Below are positions 37,358 through 49,996 of a DNA stretch of 64,000 nt, piece by piece. The position numbers and the translations under genes are program-made. The stretch covers positions 496,001 through 560,000 of the forward strand of contig CM106585.1 of the NCBI GenBank assembly GCA_048013815.1. Reading direction: 5' to 3'. The DNA is from Setoptus koraiensis (taxonomy: Eukaryota > Arthropoda). The notes beneath the pieces are model-generated. The model worked only from the letters and a program-made list of their open reading frames with translations, had not been told where the DNA came from and did not search any database. Positions within the stretch are counted from its first letter, which is position 1. Each line of letters opens with the position of its first letter.

Positions 37358-37760
37358 TTTCTATTTCTACTTTTCTCTTCATTTAAGGCTTGCTTACTTG
37401 AGCTCATGATCATTAATATATTTAGGTGGGGTGCAAAGTTTTTCCGAACCTTGTAGTCTAACTAGAAGAAGAAAATTCTCGGCACAAACGTGTTGGCACG
37501 TTCGAGTCACCTCTTCTCTTTTTCCTCCCAACTAAGAAGGTTTCTTTGGTTATGTCGGATATCGGCTCACTCGCTCATTGGTTGGTTCGTTCGCTTCTTT
37601 GTCCGTTTGTCCGTTCGTTTGTTCGCAGGTCCAACAAATTAATTAATTCAGTCAACATTACAGCGTCACACAAAAGCTGCATGAAGTGCATGTGAGGTCA
37701 TTAGTTTGAACCATTCTTCTGAGGTGTTACCAAAAGAGATTCATCAATGAGGCAACGAAC

Positions 37761-37790
37761 TGAAGATCTGTGGTTTGGCACAGATCTTCA
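37761..37790. repeat. perfect 12-bp inverted repeat (hairpin)
   Basis: TGAAGATCTGTG (37761-37772) pairs fully with CACAGATCTTCA (37779-37790) across a 6-base loop. Confidence 0.85.
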
Positions 37791-40547
37791 AATATATTGT
37801 CTTAATATTCGCAAGCGTGTTCCACTATCGCTATCAAATCATAAACCGGGCCAAACAGGCACAGAGAAAGAAGCTGTCCGGTTCGAAAAAAGTCCACAGT
37901 TTGACCGAATGATAAATTCTAGAGTTGACGAAATTTCATTCCCACGTCTATCAACTGAGGTTCATTGAGCCACAGCTATCGCAAACAAATTGGTCCGACT
38001 AGATCTCGTGTTTTGTTGCAACAATTCTGGTTTCGAAAAGCTGCTTACAATTACGTGAGTCAATCAATTCAGATGGTTGATTTTCTATCGCCGCTAATGA
38101 AAGGCACCCTCTTTCTTCTAATTTGCTTCGTGGCATGCGATTGACTGAGCATTCGACAGAGCTATTTAGGCAACAATCGCTTCCAATCTCTTTGCAATAT
38201 ACACCTATTGAGTTAGCTGTATGTGAGCGCAGAAAAAAAAATCTCGTGGCGCATACACATCTTCCGTTGGCTAATTTATTTTCACGCTATTTGTTCAACG
38301 CTACGTGATGAGCGGCTATGTCCAACTTATTATACCTTTTAGCCTATTTACGCGTGGATAGCTGCCTGTCAAGCTGTCCGTTTCAACTGACTGACTGCTT
38401 TCTCTAATCTCTCTTGTTTCGGGTCGCTTGTTGGTCGATAGTTAGTGAGGTTAGTGAGAGAAAAAAATGGTTTACATCACAATATAATCCAAGTCTGTGA
38501 GTGTAACTGTAATTTTCGACGGGTCACCAGCAACTACACGAAATGATTCAAAAAAGAAAACACATAAGTAGGCAGCGGCAATTAGGTGAGAAATGGCTGA
38601 GAAGAAATAATTTGCAGTTTAAGTTGTTTCGTCCTTCGGACGAATACATTTTTCTATCTGGTCCAACAATTGGAGCCCGAGGGGGTAGGAATAGTAAGAT
38701 GGGCTCAATAGATGCGAAAGATCTGATCTAGGCGACCCAAAATGCTGTCTTTGCTGCTGAATCATCTTCAATTATGCGAGGCGCCAATCAAAAGGCAACC
38801 CGAGCAGAGCACGGCAGTTACATTCGGAATTGCCTATCTCGCATCAGCCAGTTGAGATCAAAGAGTTAGCCTTCCAGCAATAATAATAATAACAATAACG
38901 AGGAAGACGCAAACTTACAACAACACACAGAAAACAACTGATTGAATTGCTGAATTGCAGGTGAATTATCTCGTTGCGTAACCTGTCTCGGGGCGTATAT
39001 TAGGAGGCAGTGTATTACAAGTGTGTTGTTAGCGCTGGTGTAACATATTAACACCGCCAACAACAACAGCAACAACAATAGCGACAACAACAACAAAAAA
39101 AGAAGGTGCAAATATACAACGCAGCTACAACAAAGTGAGCATCACGTACAATCCGGTGATGATATAGACGGAAAATGTATTGAATATTTATGTATAAACG
39201 ACGAAAAAAGAAACGAGACAAGCTTATATAACGGTCTTGCTAACACTGGCACAGTGTATCGTCTCGTGACGACTGCTCGTGCTAATGCGTGCCTACAGCA
39301 ACAAGATATACGCGTTGATATTTATTATTCTATCGTTACTATCCATTGTAGCCACATTGTGGAACACACAGTAATGAAAACGTGTTGGCCACCCTCAACC
39401 CATATAATTTCTCTAACCTCTTACGTCTCTTGCCTCGTGTGTCTTTGTTATTTGTGGCTACCTGAGACTTGACAAAGCCCATACTGAGGTATTATGTTGC
39501 ATCTCGCAAGTGTGGCTTGCTGTATGGACTGGCTAACAACTGGCTGCAGCAAGGCAAGGTGTCTTGCCTATTCAAATTACATGTATATAATGATTTATTA
39601 TGCAATTGCTGGCAATCGCTTACTCGTATGGATATTTCTAGTTGCCTCAATCATGTTATATCCACACTTTTTAGAAATGCCAGTGCTGCATACAGTTCAG
39701 TAGATTGAACCGAACGCGATCTATCCATGAATGGTAATTAGATGTATGCGTGCTCCGCAACAAATTCACATTATTATTCACCTAAACTAACACCTTGCGG
39801 GCTCGCACGTTGTATTTATAGTAATAATAAACCCGTTATTAGTTGTAGGGCACGTTCAATATTCGCCATTTCATACTGACGTGGCGACACTGAAAACATA
39901 CAAACTTTGTCCACTCGGCTTGTTTCTAGCACACTGGAGTGAAGAAAAGAAGAGAGTCGTCGAAAAAAACCGTTCCTGAAAATATCTCACTCTCTCAAAT
40001 GCGGACCAAGGAGGCTTTTCAATCGATATTGGCGCTGAATAGATGTGTATTTTTCTTTGTCAAATTCCCTTTCAAAAAATGGAAAAAAACTCCTAATATG
40101 CTTTAGAATAAATCCATGCTCTCGTCGCAAGCATTATTCTTATGCGAAAAACGAAGAGGAGCGATAAACAGAAAATGCAACATGCGATGAAGCTGAAAAA
40201 TGACGCAGAAAAAAAGCAGTTCGAAACGAATGTCAGTATTGACGTGAACATGATGCACCAGTCTTAGATTTTTATATTTGTATTTTTATGCTCTGAAAGC
40301 CCTAATTGCACTGATTAAGAATAGAAAGAACAAGAAGTTAAGTCGCAAGAGAAACAACAGAGCTAACAGAGTGTGGATGAAAAAGAAAAATTACTTTCGC
40401 AGACAAATTTTCGTTCTTCTAGGGCCTAGGGCTCAAAACGAGTTATAATGAGCATCCCCGTTGATGAATCGTGCAAACATTGGCAAAAAAAAAACGAAAT
40501 CTATGCTTCGCTTATAGATAATCTCGATCACTAGTTTTTTCTCTTCA

Positions 40548-40564
40548 GACTGAAGACTTCAGTC
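40548..40564. repeat. 17-bp palindrome
   Basis: GACTGAAG and CTTCAGTC flank a single A. Confidence 0.8.
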
Positions 40565-43500
40565 GCCTGCCTCGAGTTATCGGCGGTTCATTGGAGCAAG
40601 ACTTTTTGTTTTTCTGACAGATATCCCCAGGTGTTTGGCCTGAACACGATTAACTGGTTATTCTCTTGATTCAAATAAAAATACAGGTGTACCGCATCTC
40701 TCTGATCGACGATTTCACCTACAGTTGATTCGTAATAATATCTGGTTGTATTTTTGAAGACAAAAGATGATCTCACTGCACTGGGATCCTCTCCGGACCC
40801 AAGACGCCATCATGGCAAACGAAATATATTCTAACTATCTAACAGATAAGTCATCTTGTATCAAACATGTCACTTGGCAAACTCATCAGACATTAGCTAG
40901 CCAGCAGATCAGATCAAATTTCTCTGACTGATTTATTCGGTGTATTTTGACATATACATTAAACAAGTAAAACACAACACCGTTTGTCGATAAGCGGAGT
41001 TTTGTTATCTATTGATCCAGGATATTTGAAGATCAAAAGAGACGTAAAGAGATACACATTCCTGCCTAATGTTGTAGCGCCTCATCTATATTGGTATATC
41101 CGACACTGGGAAAAGAGAATACGAACGAAAGTGTTAGCTCTCGTGCTAAGCTACACTGTATTAACGAGGAAATGTGATCAATCTTGTTTCGTGACTCGAG
41201 GTGTCTGCAACGATTCGATTAAACGATCAGCTGAGAGCTTGACCCCTGTCTCGGTTGCGTGTTAGTTATTTTTTCTCATATCGGGTTTTTTACCATCAAG
41301 TAAAATGGTCTTGCAATAAACTCCGACAAGCAGGGGACCTTCATTAATATGACTATGAGACAAGTTTGATCAAGTTCATTAGTTCGGGTAGGCAAACTGG
41401 ATCGACTGAATCAGAAAGTCTTTTTCTAACGTGCTCGGGAGTCACGTAGCAAAGGAGAACATTTTTCGAGGCGGGATATTTTATATGAAAGTTCGCTTGC
41501 TACTTTCGAATTCAAAATTCATGGCTGAGAAAAAAAACATGTATTCGTTTCAGCGCAAGTGATGATGCATGATTGATTGATTAATCGAACTGGATGGGTT
41601 AGATTGCGTTTCATCATTCGGTACGACTGAAATTGTGTGGATTGGATAGTTCTATCAAAATAGTAATCAGATAGTGGTGCTATTGTTTTCGTTTTCTAAC
41701 TCCAAGCGTCTTTTGCCTTTATTCTTCTACTTACCTGTTCTCCTCAGACCAGTGATCATTGTTCATTCACGGTGATGATATGAGATCGATAAGATTGAAT
41801 AATGAGCCCACATAACTCAACGGAGCACGATATATGCTTCGGAGTTAGCATTCTATTTCAACAGGTTCCGATATATGCAACTCGTCCAATGCGACTGCTG
41901 TAGTTGTACTAAGCACCTTGCCTAGTAAACTCTCCTCCCTATTTGGCCTCGAAATGGGTTGCTTGCGCGAGCTGGTCTTTTTTTTCTTCTTGCAAACGAT
42001 TTTCTTCCTATTGAGATCTCTAGGGAATGCGGGACACCGCGATAAAAAACAACATTACTTGCGCCACCATCTTATCGCATCAATCTAATTTTTTAGTATC
42101 AACAATGAGCGGTGTTTCGATATAATAAAATCACTTCGCAACAAGCTTTTTTTTTCATTAATAGCCACTGGCTTCGCACAGAAATCTTAGATCAAACTAC
42201 TATCTTGCAACGAAGTTGCCCAAAAGAAGAAATGAAAATCCCATATACACTACCAAAAGCAGCGCATTAGACCATTCTCAGACAATTGTTGTCGTGGTCG
42301 CTATTGTTGTAATCTCTCGAGAGAATCTGCATCTTATGGCATTTATCTTGTCGCGCCTAGCCACTGGAACTACTGTCTGATTTAAGATGGAACAAATATT
42401 GTGCAACGCCGCTGGAGTTTGTTTGCAAGTGAGCATGGGCGTGAGACGAGCCTCGAAAACAAAATTGCGACCCTTTGGGCTCTCAACTGCGGCTACAACC
42501 CATTATTAGACCGAACTGATTCTTCATATCATCATGACACCGAGAGTACAACAGCCGGCATGTATATGAACGATTTAATCAGCTGATATCAGCTAGTTTT
42601 TTATATTATTTTGCCACATAACATTGGCAACGTACAACTGGCGCAGTTTCTCGCAACTTTCACAACTTCCGAACTTGCTTCGCGTGCTTCCAATTGTGTG
42701 TCAGTGATATGCTGCGGCTACTGGGCCCGGCTCCAGAAGAAAGAATTTGTTGTGGGCACTGGAATTGAAACTATTATCCCATAGAATCGGACATATTCCC
42801 CAGCATTGTATGGTGTGACTTGTCGCTGACTGGCAGCTGGGGAAATATTCGCAGCCGCTGAAAACGAAGCCCCGTTGTGCCAGCCCATGATGACCCACAG
42901 AAAAGGGACGTATCAGCGCAAGCTTGCCTGGTGGCCTGTGAAACAAACAGAATATCGTCCTTTTTCAGATTGTCATACATTGATTTAGAGTTGGACCATC
43001 AGTGCAACATATAGATTTAGTAGTATAGATATATTGAGAAATTTCGATTGAAGGTGGCACCAACATTCCTTGCCGAGTGCACCCATACAATCCCAGAGAG
43101 AAAGTCCAATGCAAATAAACACATCGAACGATGATCGGCGCATAGGCCCTCACAGGAGCCTGCAACAAAGCAAACATTTTTGCTGTTTAGCTTTTCGCAA
43201 ACTCCCCCAAATAGACACACACATATCCATCTCCCAGTGGGAGTCTTAATACTGTTTGCTTAGTGGATTTTCTCGTGAGCTTTGTTCTTATATTGGTTGG
43301 CCGTTATTGGCGCGATGAGGCTTAGCGAGGCGCTCGAAACGAAAACATTCTCAATAAAAGAATTTGTGCCAAGGTATTTCGCACGCTACGAAATTGGCTG
43401 TGAGTGTGCGTGTATGGTCAGGTTAGTTTTCTAGACGAAGACAAGTGGTCGTGCGCGACAACACAACAATTAGGCGAGCCTATTTCGACAGCTAAAAGGT

Positions 43501-44427
43501 GTCTAAATTGGCTGATAACTGTCGGTTGGCAGTGGCAAACAGTGGCTCGAATTGGCCAGAGCAATTGGCTTAATGCTTCGGACGGACATTAGATCAGGCA
43601 CCTGGATAGGTAATGGCCGTTATGAGTTGTATGAGGCAAAGAATTGTCGACTTGCGGCCTCCCCCCGGAGCCAGGATATTATTATTATTTATCGGACAGT
43701 CTTGAGTCATTGAGTTATAGAAATAGTATCACACAATATCATGACCGTATAGTGTGTAACATCTAACTCTAGTGACGGCCTCATCATGGCCATTATATGA
43801 CGAATGGACAAGCCTCTCAAATTGCTGATCGTTACTGCAGCCGTTGATTCAGACTAATACCGTCTGGTGCGAGACTTGTGAAAGGCGTCAATCGGACGGT
43901 CCAGCAAACGCTTCAAATCAAACCAATGGTAGGTTTTTTGGCCCCACATGGGGCTTGGCTCGGTTCAGATTAGCTCAGATCATCTCGAAATAGATTGCCG
44001 AGATAAACGGCGACGCGGGCTAATGTTTCATCAGCTTTCCAGACAAACCGTTTGAAAGTGGTTTCTGATGCCCTTGCATTGCTCCGATCTTGTGCATTGC
44101 GACGGCGGTCCCGGTGGCTCCGTGGGCTTCAGCGGCCCCAACGGTCTTAGCGGTATGTTATGTACATATATGTAGCGCGGAGGATAGTCAGAATCTATGG
44201 GGATTACACACACTTTGTGTATGTGTTTGCGACTCCACGGACAATAAAGAAAGAGATATATGTCGAGATATATATATATACGCACACATTTAATCTTCTG
44301 CGAGCTTATGCATGTTTGGCATACATCAACTACTAAGCGCGCTATTTATGTATCAGTCAGCCCGTTATCCAGTGAGACAGGCGCATTGACTGAACGTACC
44401 AGCGATCTTGCCAGACGAATTCGTCAG

Positions 44428-44451
44428 CGAGGGAGGGAGAGAGAGAGAGAG
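44428..44451. repeat. (GA)n tract
   Basis: GAGGGAGGGAGAGAGAGAGAG-type purine tract; one of several GAGA tracts in the desert. Confidence 0.9.
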
Positions 44452-45635
44452 CTAACAAACAATGCGAGCTCGCACTTTTTAAGGCTTCTCTCACTCATTC
44501 TTTTGGGCTTTGACTAGTACGCTAGCGAATTGCCAAGCCAGACAAGCTAGCTTATTTGGGCTACTGGCTGGCATGTGAGTGTTGGTTGGCATGGGAAAAT
44601 CGCGGCGCCGCAATCTAAATAATCTGTTTCGGGTGTTGGCGAAAGTCGCCAGCTCGTTACTTTTCCAATAGAATAAACAAACAGAATAAGCGCGCGCAAA
44701 AAGAGAAAAGAGTTAATCTTTTAACATTTGATTACTTGTACATATTACATCATATATAGATATACAGATATATAAATATATCGACCATTTACAGCACATC
44801 AGGCCGGCACATCTATGTCTATGGCTACGCGGCAACTATGTACAAGCGGCCAGCCGGCCAGCTCGACAGATCCGAAAGTGTATTAAAGAGATAGCGTCTA
44901 TATGAAAGTTTATATTGCCATCAGCAAGTGACTTTGAATGACATTCATTCATGTGCCTATATACTGGCTAATACTAGCAATCATTTGCAACTGCAATAGC
45001 CATAGTGTGTAATAGTGTAATAGCCACACAAAATACACAAAATGATGATAACAATGATAATATTAGTATCACTTTACATGTGTTACAGCGTGGCGCGATG
45101 GGTGTGCGAACTTGAATATAGATTGTTTAGTTACATTTATGTAATAGTTGCATAACTGTGGCTTAGTTGTGAGAGCATACAAATAAATATAGCGGCCTGC
45201 CATAAACACACGCTCTGTTGCGATATCAATCGCATCTTATTTTGTTAGAGTACAAATATCTTGGCAAGTAGGTGGCGTTGTTTGTGTGCCGTTGCTGTTT
45301 GATTCAACACTTTGCCATTTTAGGCGGACTCTCTAACGATCGAATGAGATTAAAATGTGTTCACACTATTTAGTTGTCTACTTGCACTCAATACTGTTGA
45401 CTCAATAGCCTGCACAAATGGGCCCAATCGGAGCCCCAATGCGCACCTATCTGAGGCCGTTTCGGACTTGTGGCCATTTTGCAGGGCTGGTGCCGTTGGG
45501 CAAATATGAACAAATAGTTTCTGGCATAGCGGCCGGAATAATTATAATATGATTATGATAGCGCCAACAAAAATAATCAATCCTGACATAAGTTGCGCCT
45601 CGGCCAATGCAATATAAATATACAGTATATGCGCA

Positions 45636-45677
45636 CTGGCAACAACCAACTGATCCCATTCCGTCGGTTGTTGCCAG
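45636..45677. repeat. perfect 12-bp inverted repeat
   Basis: CTGGCAACAACC (45636-45647) and GGTTGTTGCCAG (45666-45677) are exact reverse complements around 18 bases. The right arm runs into the neighbouring 11-bp tandem array. Confidence 0.9.
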
Positions 45678-45730
45678 TTGGTTGCCAGTTGGTTGCCAGT
45701 TGGTTGCCAGTTGGTTGCCAGTTGGTTGCA
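45671..45730. repeat. 11-bp minisatellite, TTGCCAGTTGG x5
   Basis: Five exact head-to-tail copies (45671-45725) plus a partial copy. Each copy can pair with the left arm of the adjacent inverted repeat. Confidence 0.95.
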
Positions 45731-46595
45731 ATCAATTCATATGAGCGGCCAGTGTGATACATCATTGCACTTGCTGTTTATTTGTACCATGATCAATCAG
45801 GCAGACAGATTCTGCTGTCGCTGGAGTTTCTTCGCAGCAAATCTACAATTGGCGCAAATCACATAAGTGTGCAACGTGTATTATTATTCATTTCAGACAT
45901 ATATATATTTTTCCAGTGTGATAGGCTCAAGTTGAGTCGACACACACAAGCAGCATATGACAACTACAACTACTTGTCGAAATTGTCGTCGATGATCGCC
46001 GATCTGGTCGTCGACACAACCAGTGTTTGTTTGATTGGGTGGTTGAAGTGGGTGCACAGGGTTGTAAGTTGAAACATGCTAGTAGTAACGGTTGCGTAAT
46101 ACCGGTAGTTGGGTTGCGTTGCTCTAGATAACGATTGTTGAGTCTCATAATGTGTGACAGAAACGAGCAAATAGAGATGCTCGTTTAATAGTTTGATGCT
46201 ATTGATTCTTGGTTGGTGGCTAGTAGATGTCACTGTCGATGCACTTGTGCCTCATTTCGCATCGTTTATTTGTAACTACAACGATCATCATCGTGGCGAC
46301 GCGCAAAAGAGCAAGCCAAAGGCAGAGAAAGACAGATGGATATCATGACAATCGCAATGCATGATTTAGAACCAACCAATTTGTGGCAGGCGCCTGCAGC
46401 CATTTGCATACAAATTATTGCCTGCCACTAGTGTCTCTACAATGGCACACACTTGTATTGGCCGTCATCGACATCATTGAAACCGGCGAGCTAGCTATGC
46501 CAGCAAAAACACGTACAAACACGCGCTCACACACACAGTTGACAACAAACAAATGTGATATATTGGTTTATATTGGCCTATGAGTCTCATAGTAT

Positions 46596-46608
46596 GAGAG
46601 AGAGAGAG
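46596..46608. repeat. (GA)n tract
   Basis: Thirteen-base GAGAGAG run. Confidence 0.9.
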
Positions 46609-47050
46609 CGAGAATTCGCCCCTTAATTCAGTTTGCTCGTGTGTGTGTGCCATTCAATAGATATCAAGATCGCACCAATGGATTTCGTCGCTTGCGAGCA
46701 CGGCAAAAAAACTACAGGCTAATTAAGTGTGCCTCTTACGATAATGATCACGATGATGCCGATATGAATTTATGGGCCCGCCACTGGCGCCACTGCCATT
46801 GATCACTCGAGCCATTGATTGTGCCTAGCGAGTCGCAGTAACATTATTATTATTTATTGCTGGCTCTTTGTTTGTGTGATTGCGCAACAACTTTGTTTAT
46901 GACGACGTCCTTGGCTGGCTGCTAGCGCATCAGTGCGACACAGTCTAACCTAAATGACGCCACCATCCAAGCTGGCAATATATGCCGCTTTATAGTACCA
47001 TGCCATCAAATATTGCGAAAAATATTTCTCTCGCGATTCTCGTGTTTTTT

Positions 47051-47072
47051 TTCTCTCTCTCTCTCCCTCTTT
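47051..47072. repeat. (CT)n tract
   Basis: CT run with a short C/T-rich extension. Confidence 0.85.
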
Positions 47073-48740
47073 CGCTGGCTCGAAAAAGGGGCCCCTTTAC
47101 GACGACGGCCATAGATATAGCTCGTAAATTTGTAACACTGACTCAGTTGGCATTGGAAAGATTGTCAGAGCAGATATGAGTGCGTTCAAATGCCCCAACA
47201 CACACACACACACACACAGATATATATATGCGAGAGAAAGAAAAAATGTTTGTCCTTAGGGCGGTGACAGTAACAAATATAACCAGTTAAATACCTCGCT
47301 CAGTTAAGCCATTGCTCTGTTGCCCAATGGGCCTCCAACTGACCAACTGTCTTGCCAACCGTTGTCAGTAGAGTCCGCTGTGTCTGAGAGCTGCTAATGG
47401 TGCAAACAGTTACTGTCAAGTTGACGCATCTAAACACAGCTTGCTCCACTTTCTCAACAACAACAGCAACAATCATTTTGGCCAGCTTGTATTTGTGTTT
47501 GTGCCATTTCACCTTGATTATGTGATTGCAGCTCTCTCTCTCTCTTACCAGGTCCGTAACAGTTTTTCAGCATATGTCGGTGCGTTCATGTGTCGGTTAG
47601 ATAATGTCTGTGTGTGTCCTTGCCAACAATTGGCGAACTGGGCCCACTCAAGCAGCAATGGGTGTCGTAAAGAAGCCAAATTTTTGTTGCGCCCACCAAC
47701 ATACCAGACACCAAATGTGACTTCACCACTGTTGTTCTTCTGTCTAACAGCGCCACCATTAACTGCAATCACGGGCTACAAAACAGAGTCGCCAATCTGA
47801 AATGCCAGTATCGTCTTGGACATCTTCCGTCACTCTGCTGGTCGCACTGGCGGGCACCGTTTGTTTAGCCTCTCTCTCTCTAAATTGAGATGAATTATTG
47901 TCGAGCATTCAAATTTAAGCACAAACACCTGTCACATAATAGCAATGACGACGGTCGCTCATGACAAGAATTTTTCCCAAAATACTTTTTCTTTCAAATG
48001 GGGGACACACTCATGTATGTAAATGAAACCTGTGCACGCCGTCTCAACAGTCACACCGTTTCACTGGCGATAGGTGTCACACACCGAGAAAATACCCCAA
48101 AACCAGCCTACATCCCCCATTTGTTTGCATAAGCAGCACCGGTAAAGGTGACCAAAGGTTAGGCCGAATGTTTGCTGTCATTGGGGCCCGTTGACCAGTG
48201 CTACAGTTTACCAGCACATAGTTAGGCTAGCTGCAGTTTAAGTTTGAGGGATGTGATTGATTTAATTCAATTTGGGCCCTAGGCCCCTTTTGAGCCAGTT
48301 GGTGCTGGCTATTGGCCAGTTTAACGAACCACTGACCAGCCATCTAAACTGGCCATAAATCTCTAGCCGTTGAGCTGTCCAGCCGTCACTTTGAAGCTTG
48401 CCATATCTATGGTACAACAATGGTGACGTGAGTTGTAGTTGTTGTTGCTGTTGCTGTTTTTTCTCTTCTTTATTTTCTTTTGAATCGTTTTGCTATTCCT
48501 ATTGCAAGCTACAGACTGTGTTTGGCAGTGGCCACCGCCGGCTGACTGACTCCCTCGGCGTCTGGGTGACTGGCCGGCGACTAACTCGCAACTAATTACT
48601 TTAGCTCCGAAGCAATAAAAGGAAGCAAAACATTACAAATAACATTGTGCCATTGTGTCCCCTAAGTGGGTGAGTAAGTGAGTGTGTGTGTAGATTAATC
48701 TATCTACAGAGTAGAGTTTACCCATCATTCAACTGCACCA

Positions 48741-48820
48741 GCAACAACAGTGGCAATGGCAACGGCAACAACAACGGCAACGGCAACAACTACCGCTACC
48801 CCTACTGCTACCACTACTCG
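48741..48820. repeat. GGCAAC / ACTACC imperfect repeat
   Basis: Trinucleotide-phased CAA, GGC and ACC words over 80 bases. Confidence 0.75.
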
Positions 48821-49334
48821 ATTCTAGAAGCTATTTAATTCGGGCAGCCGAGCTGGCTGGCAAGCGAGCGAGCACACAATTAGATTAAAATATAAAACTA
48901 TAATAATAACATAAAATATATATGCAGACCAACAAGCGACTATGTAACGCAATTGAATGGTGCTAACTGGCGAACGACGCACTGTTTGGCATTGTCCGAA
49001 ATTCACTCGCTTGCCATACTGCCGGCTAAATCGGTTGCACCCAATGGACAAATAGATAGAGGGGCCTCATCGGCCCATTGGCCCATCGGCCGCTTGCTTC
49101 ATTGTGTTATTGTTATAGTTTTTGTTTCTGTTGCCTTTTTTGTTGTCGCCATTGTTGTTGACCTGTGTACGTTACACACATAACTGAATGTGTGTGTGTG
49201 TGTGTGCATAAGGCCAGCTAGATATAGAGTTGCTGGCGAGACAGTGGCCGCGAAAAGCCACTGTTGGGTGCCCCGGAGGTAATCTCCAGGCGCCCTCTAC
49301 ACAAATGTAATTCATTCATGATGATATTTGATAT

Positions 49335-49349
49335 GAGAGAGAGAGAGAG
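49335..49349. repeat. (GA)n tract
   Basis: Fifteen-base GAGAGAG run. Confidence 0.9.
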
Positions 49350-49849
49350 CGAGACGAGAGCCACGTAGTAGACAAAGTGCTGGACTCGCAAGCAACTTGT
49401 GGCCGTTCGTTTGGCACACAAGTTGAGCTTTAGGTGCTGCTCGATCTGGTGGTAGCATCGTCATTTGGTCTATTGAATATCCAACACTACTAATGGGGGT
49501 GCCGCCAGTGCTAGTGATCAAGTGAAATATTCAATTGATTGTTGTCATTGATAAATTGCCTCGCGAGCCTATAGCGACTTTCTCGTTGGTGTCATTGCGA
49601 CTGAATAAGTGAATACGCGCCGTCCCAATATGTATGTAAATGGTGACTACTCTAGCTAATACTCTCCCGCTGGCAAACCAAACAACAAAGCTTAACTGCT
49701 GCAATTGTGTGATGCCAGCGGATGGGGACACTCGTCGTTGACTGGCTAGTAAGTGGCGCACTATTAGTTGGCCGGCATACAAGATTGCCAGCCAGAAACT
49801 GGACCTTGTAACGCCGGCGCTGACAACACGGACACTAGCAACCACCACG

Positions 49850-49996
49850 ACAACAACAGCACCAGCAACAACAGCAGCAACGGCAGCAACAGCAGCAACA
49901 GCAGCAACAACAACAGCAACAACAGCAGCAACAACAGCAGCAACGGCAGCAACAGCAGCAACAGCAGCAACAACAACAGCAACAACAGCAACAACA
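49850..49996. repeat. CAG/CAA tract with a 63-bp internal duplication
   Basis: CAA, CAG and a rare CGG triplet form about 147 bases. The CGG landmark recurs at 49881 and 49944, giving two near-identical 63-bp halves. Frames give Asn/Ser-rich, Gln-rich or (minus strand) Leu-rich peptides with no adjoining domain, so I do not call a gene. Confidence 0.9.

Larger units (their letters stand above)
37791..45635. other. non-coding block, no gene seen
   Basis: AT-rich stretches alternate with CAA-type runs near 38880-38900 and 39060-39095, a TATATAA at 39225, a 17-bp palindrome at 40548-40564 and a GA tract at 44428-44451. The minus-strand frame 40588-40776 (62 codons) is the least biased in composition but shows no known domain. 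Confidence 0.5.
45731..49849. other. non-coding block with GA/CT tracts
   Basis: GA/CT tracts lie at 46596-46608, 47051-47072, 47532-47545, 47880-47890 and 49335-49349, a CA tract at about 47200-47217 and a GGCAAC/ACTACC repeat at 48741-48820. Open frames are short and lack domains. Confidence 0.55.

Noticed and set aside
37425-37455. TTAGGTGGGGTGCAAAG.. resembling a mariner-type terminal repeat
   Set aside because: Similarity is loose, no inverted partner was found nearby and no transposase remnant is seen.
37541-37565. TCTTTGGTTAT, identical to the 5' half of miR-9
   Set aside because: The match stops after 11 bases and no complementary arm lies within hairpin distance.
40588-40776. 62-codon minus-strand frame with protein-like composition and an upstream CAG acceptor-like word
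   Set aside because: No recognised domain and no plausible adjoining exon; kept only as a remark.
43246-43262. TAATACTGT, the miR-8/200 seed
   Set aside because: Seed-length match only, no hairpin.
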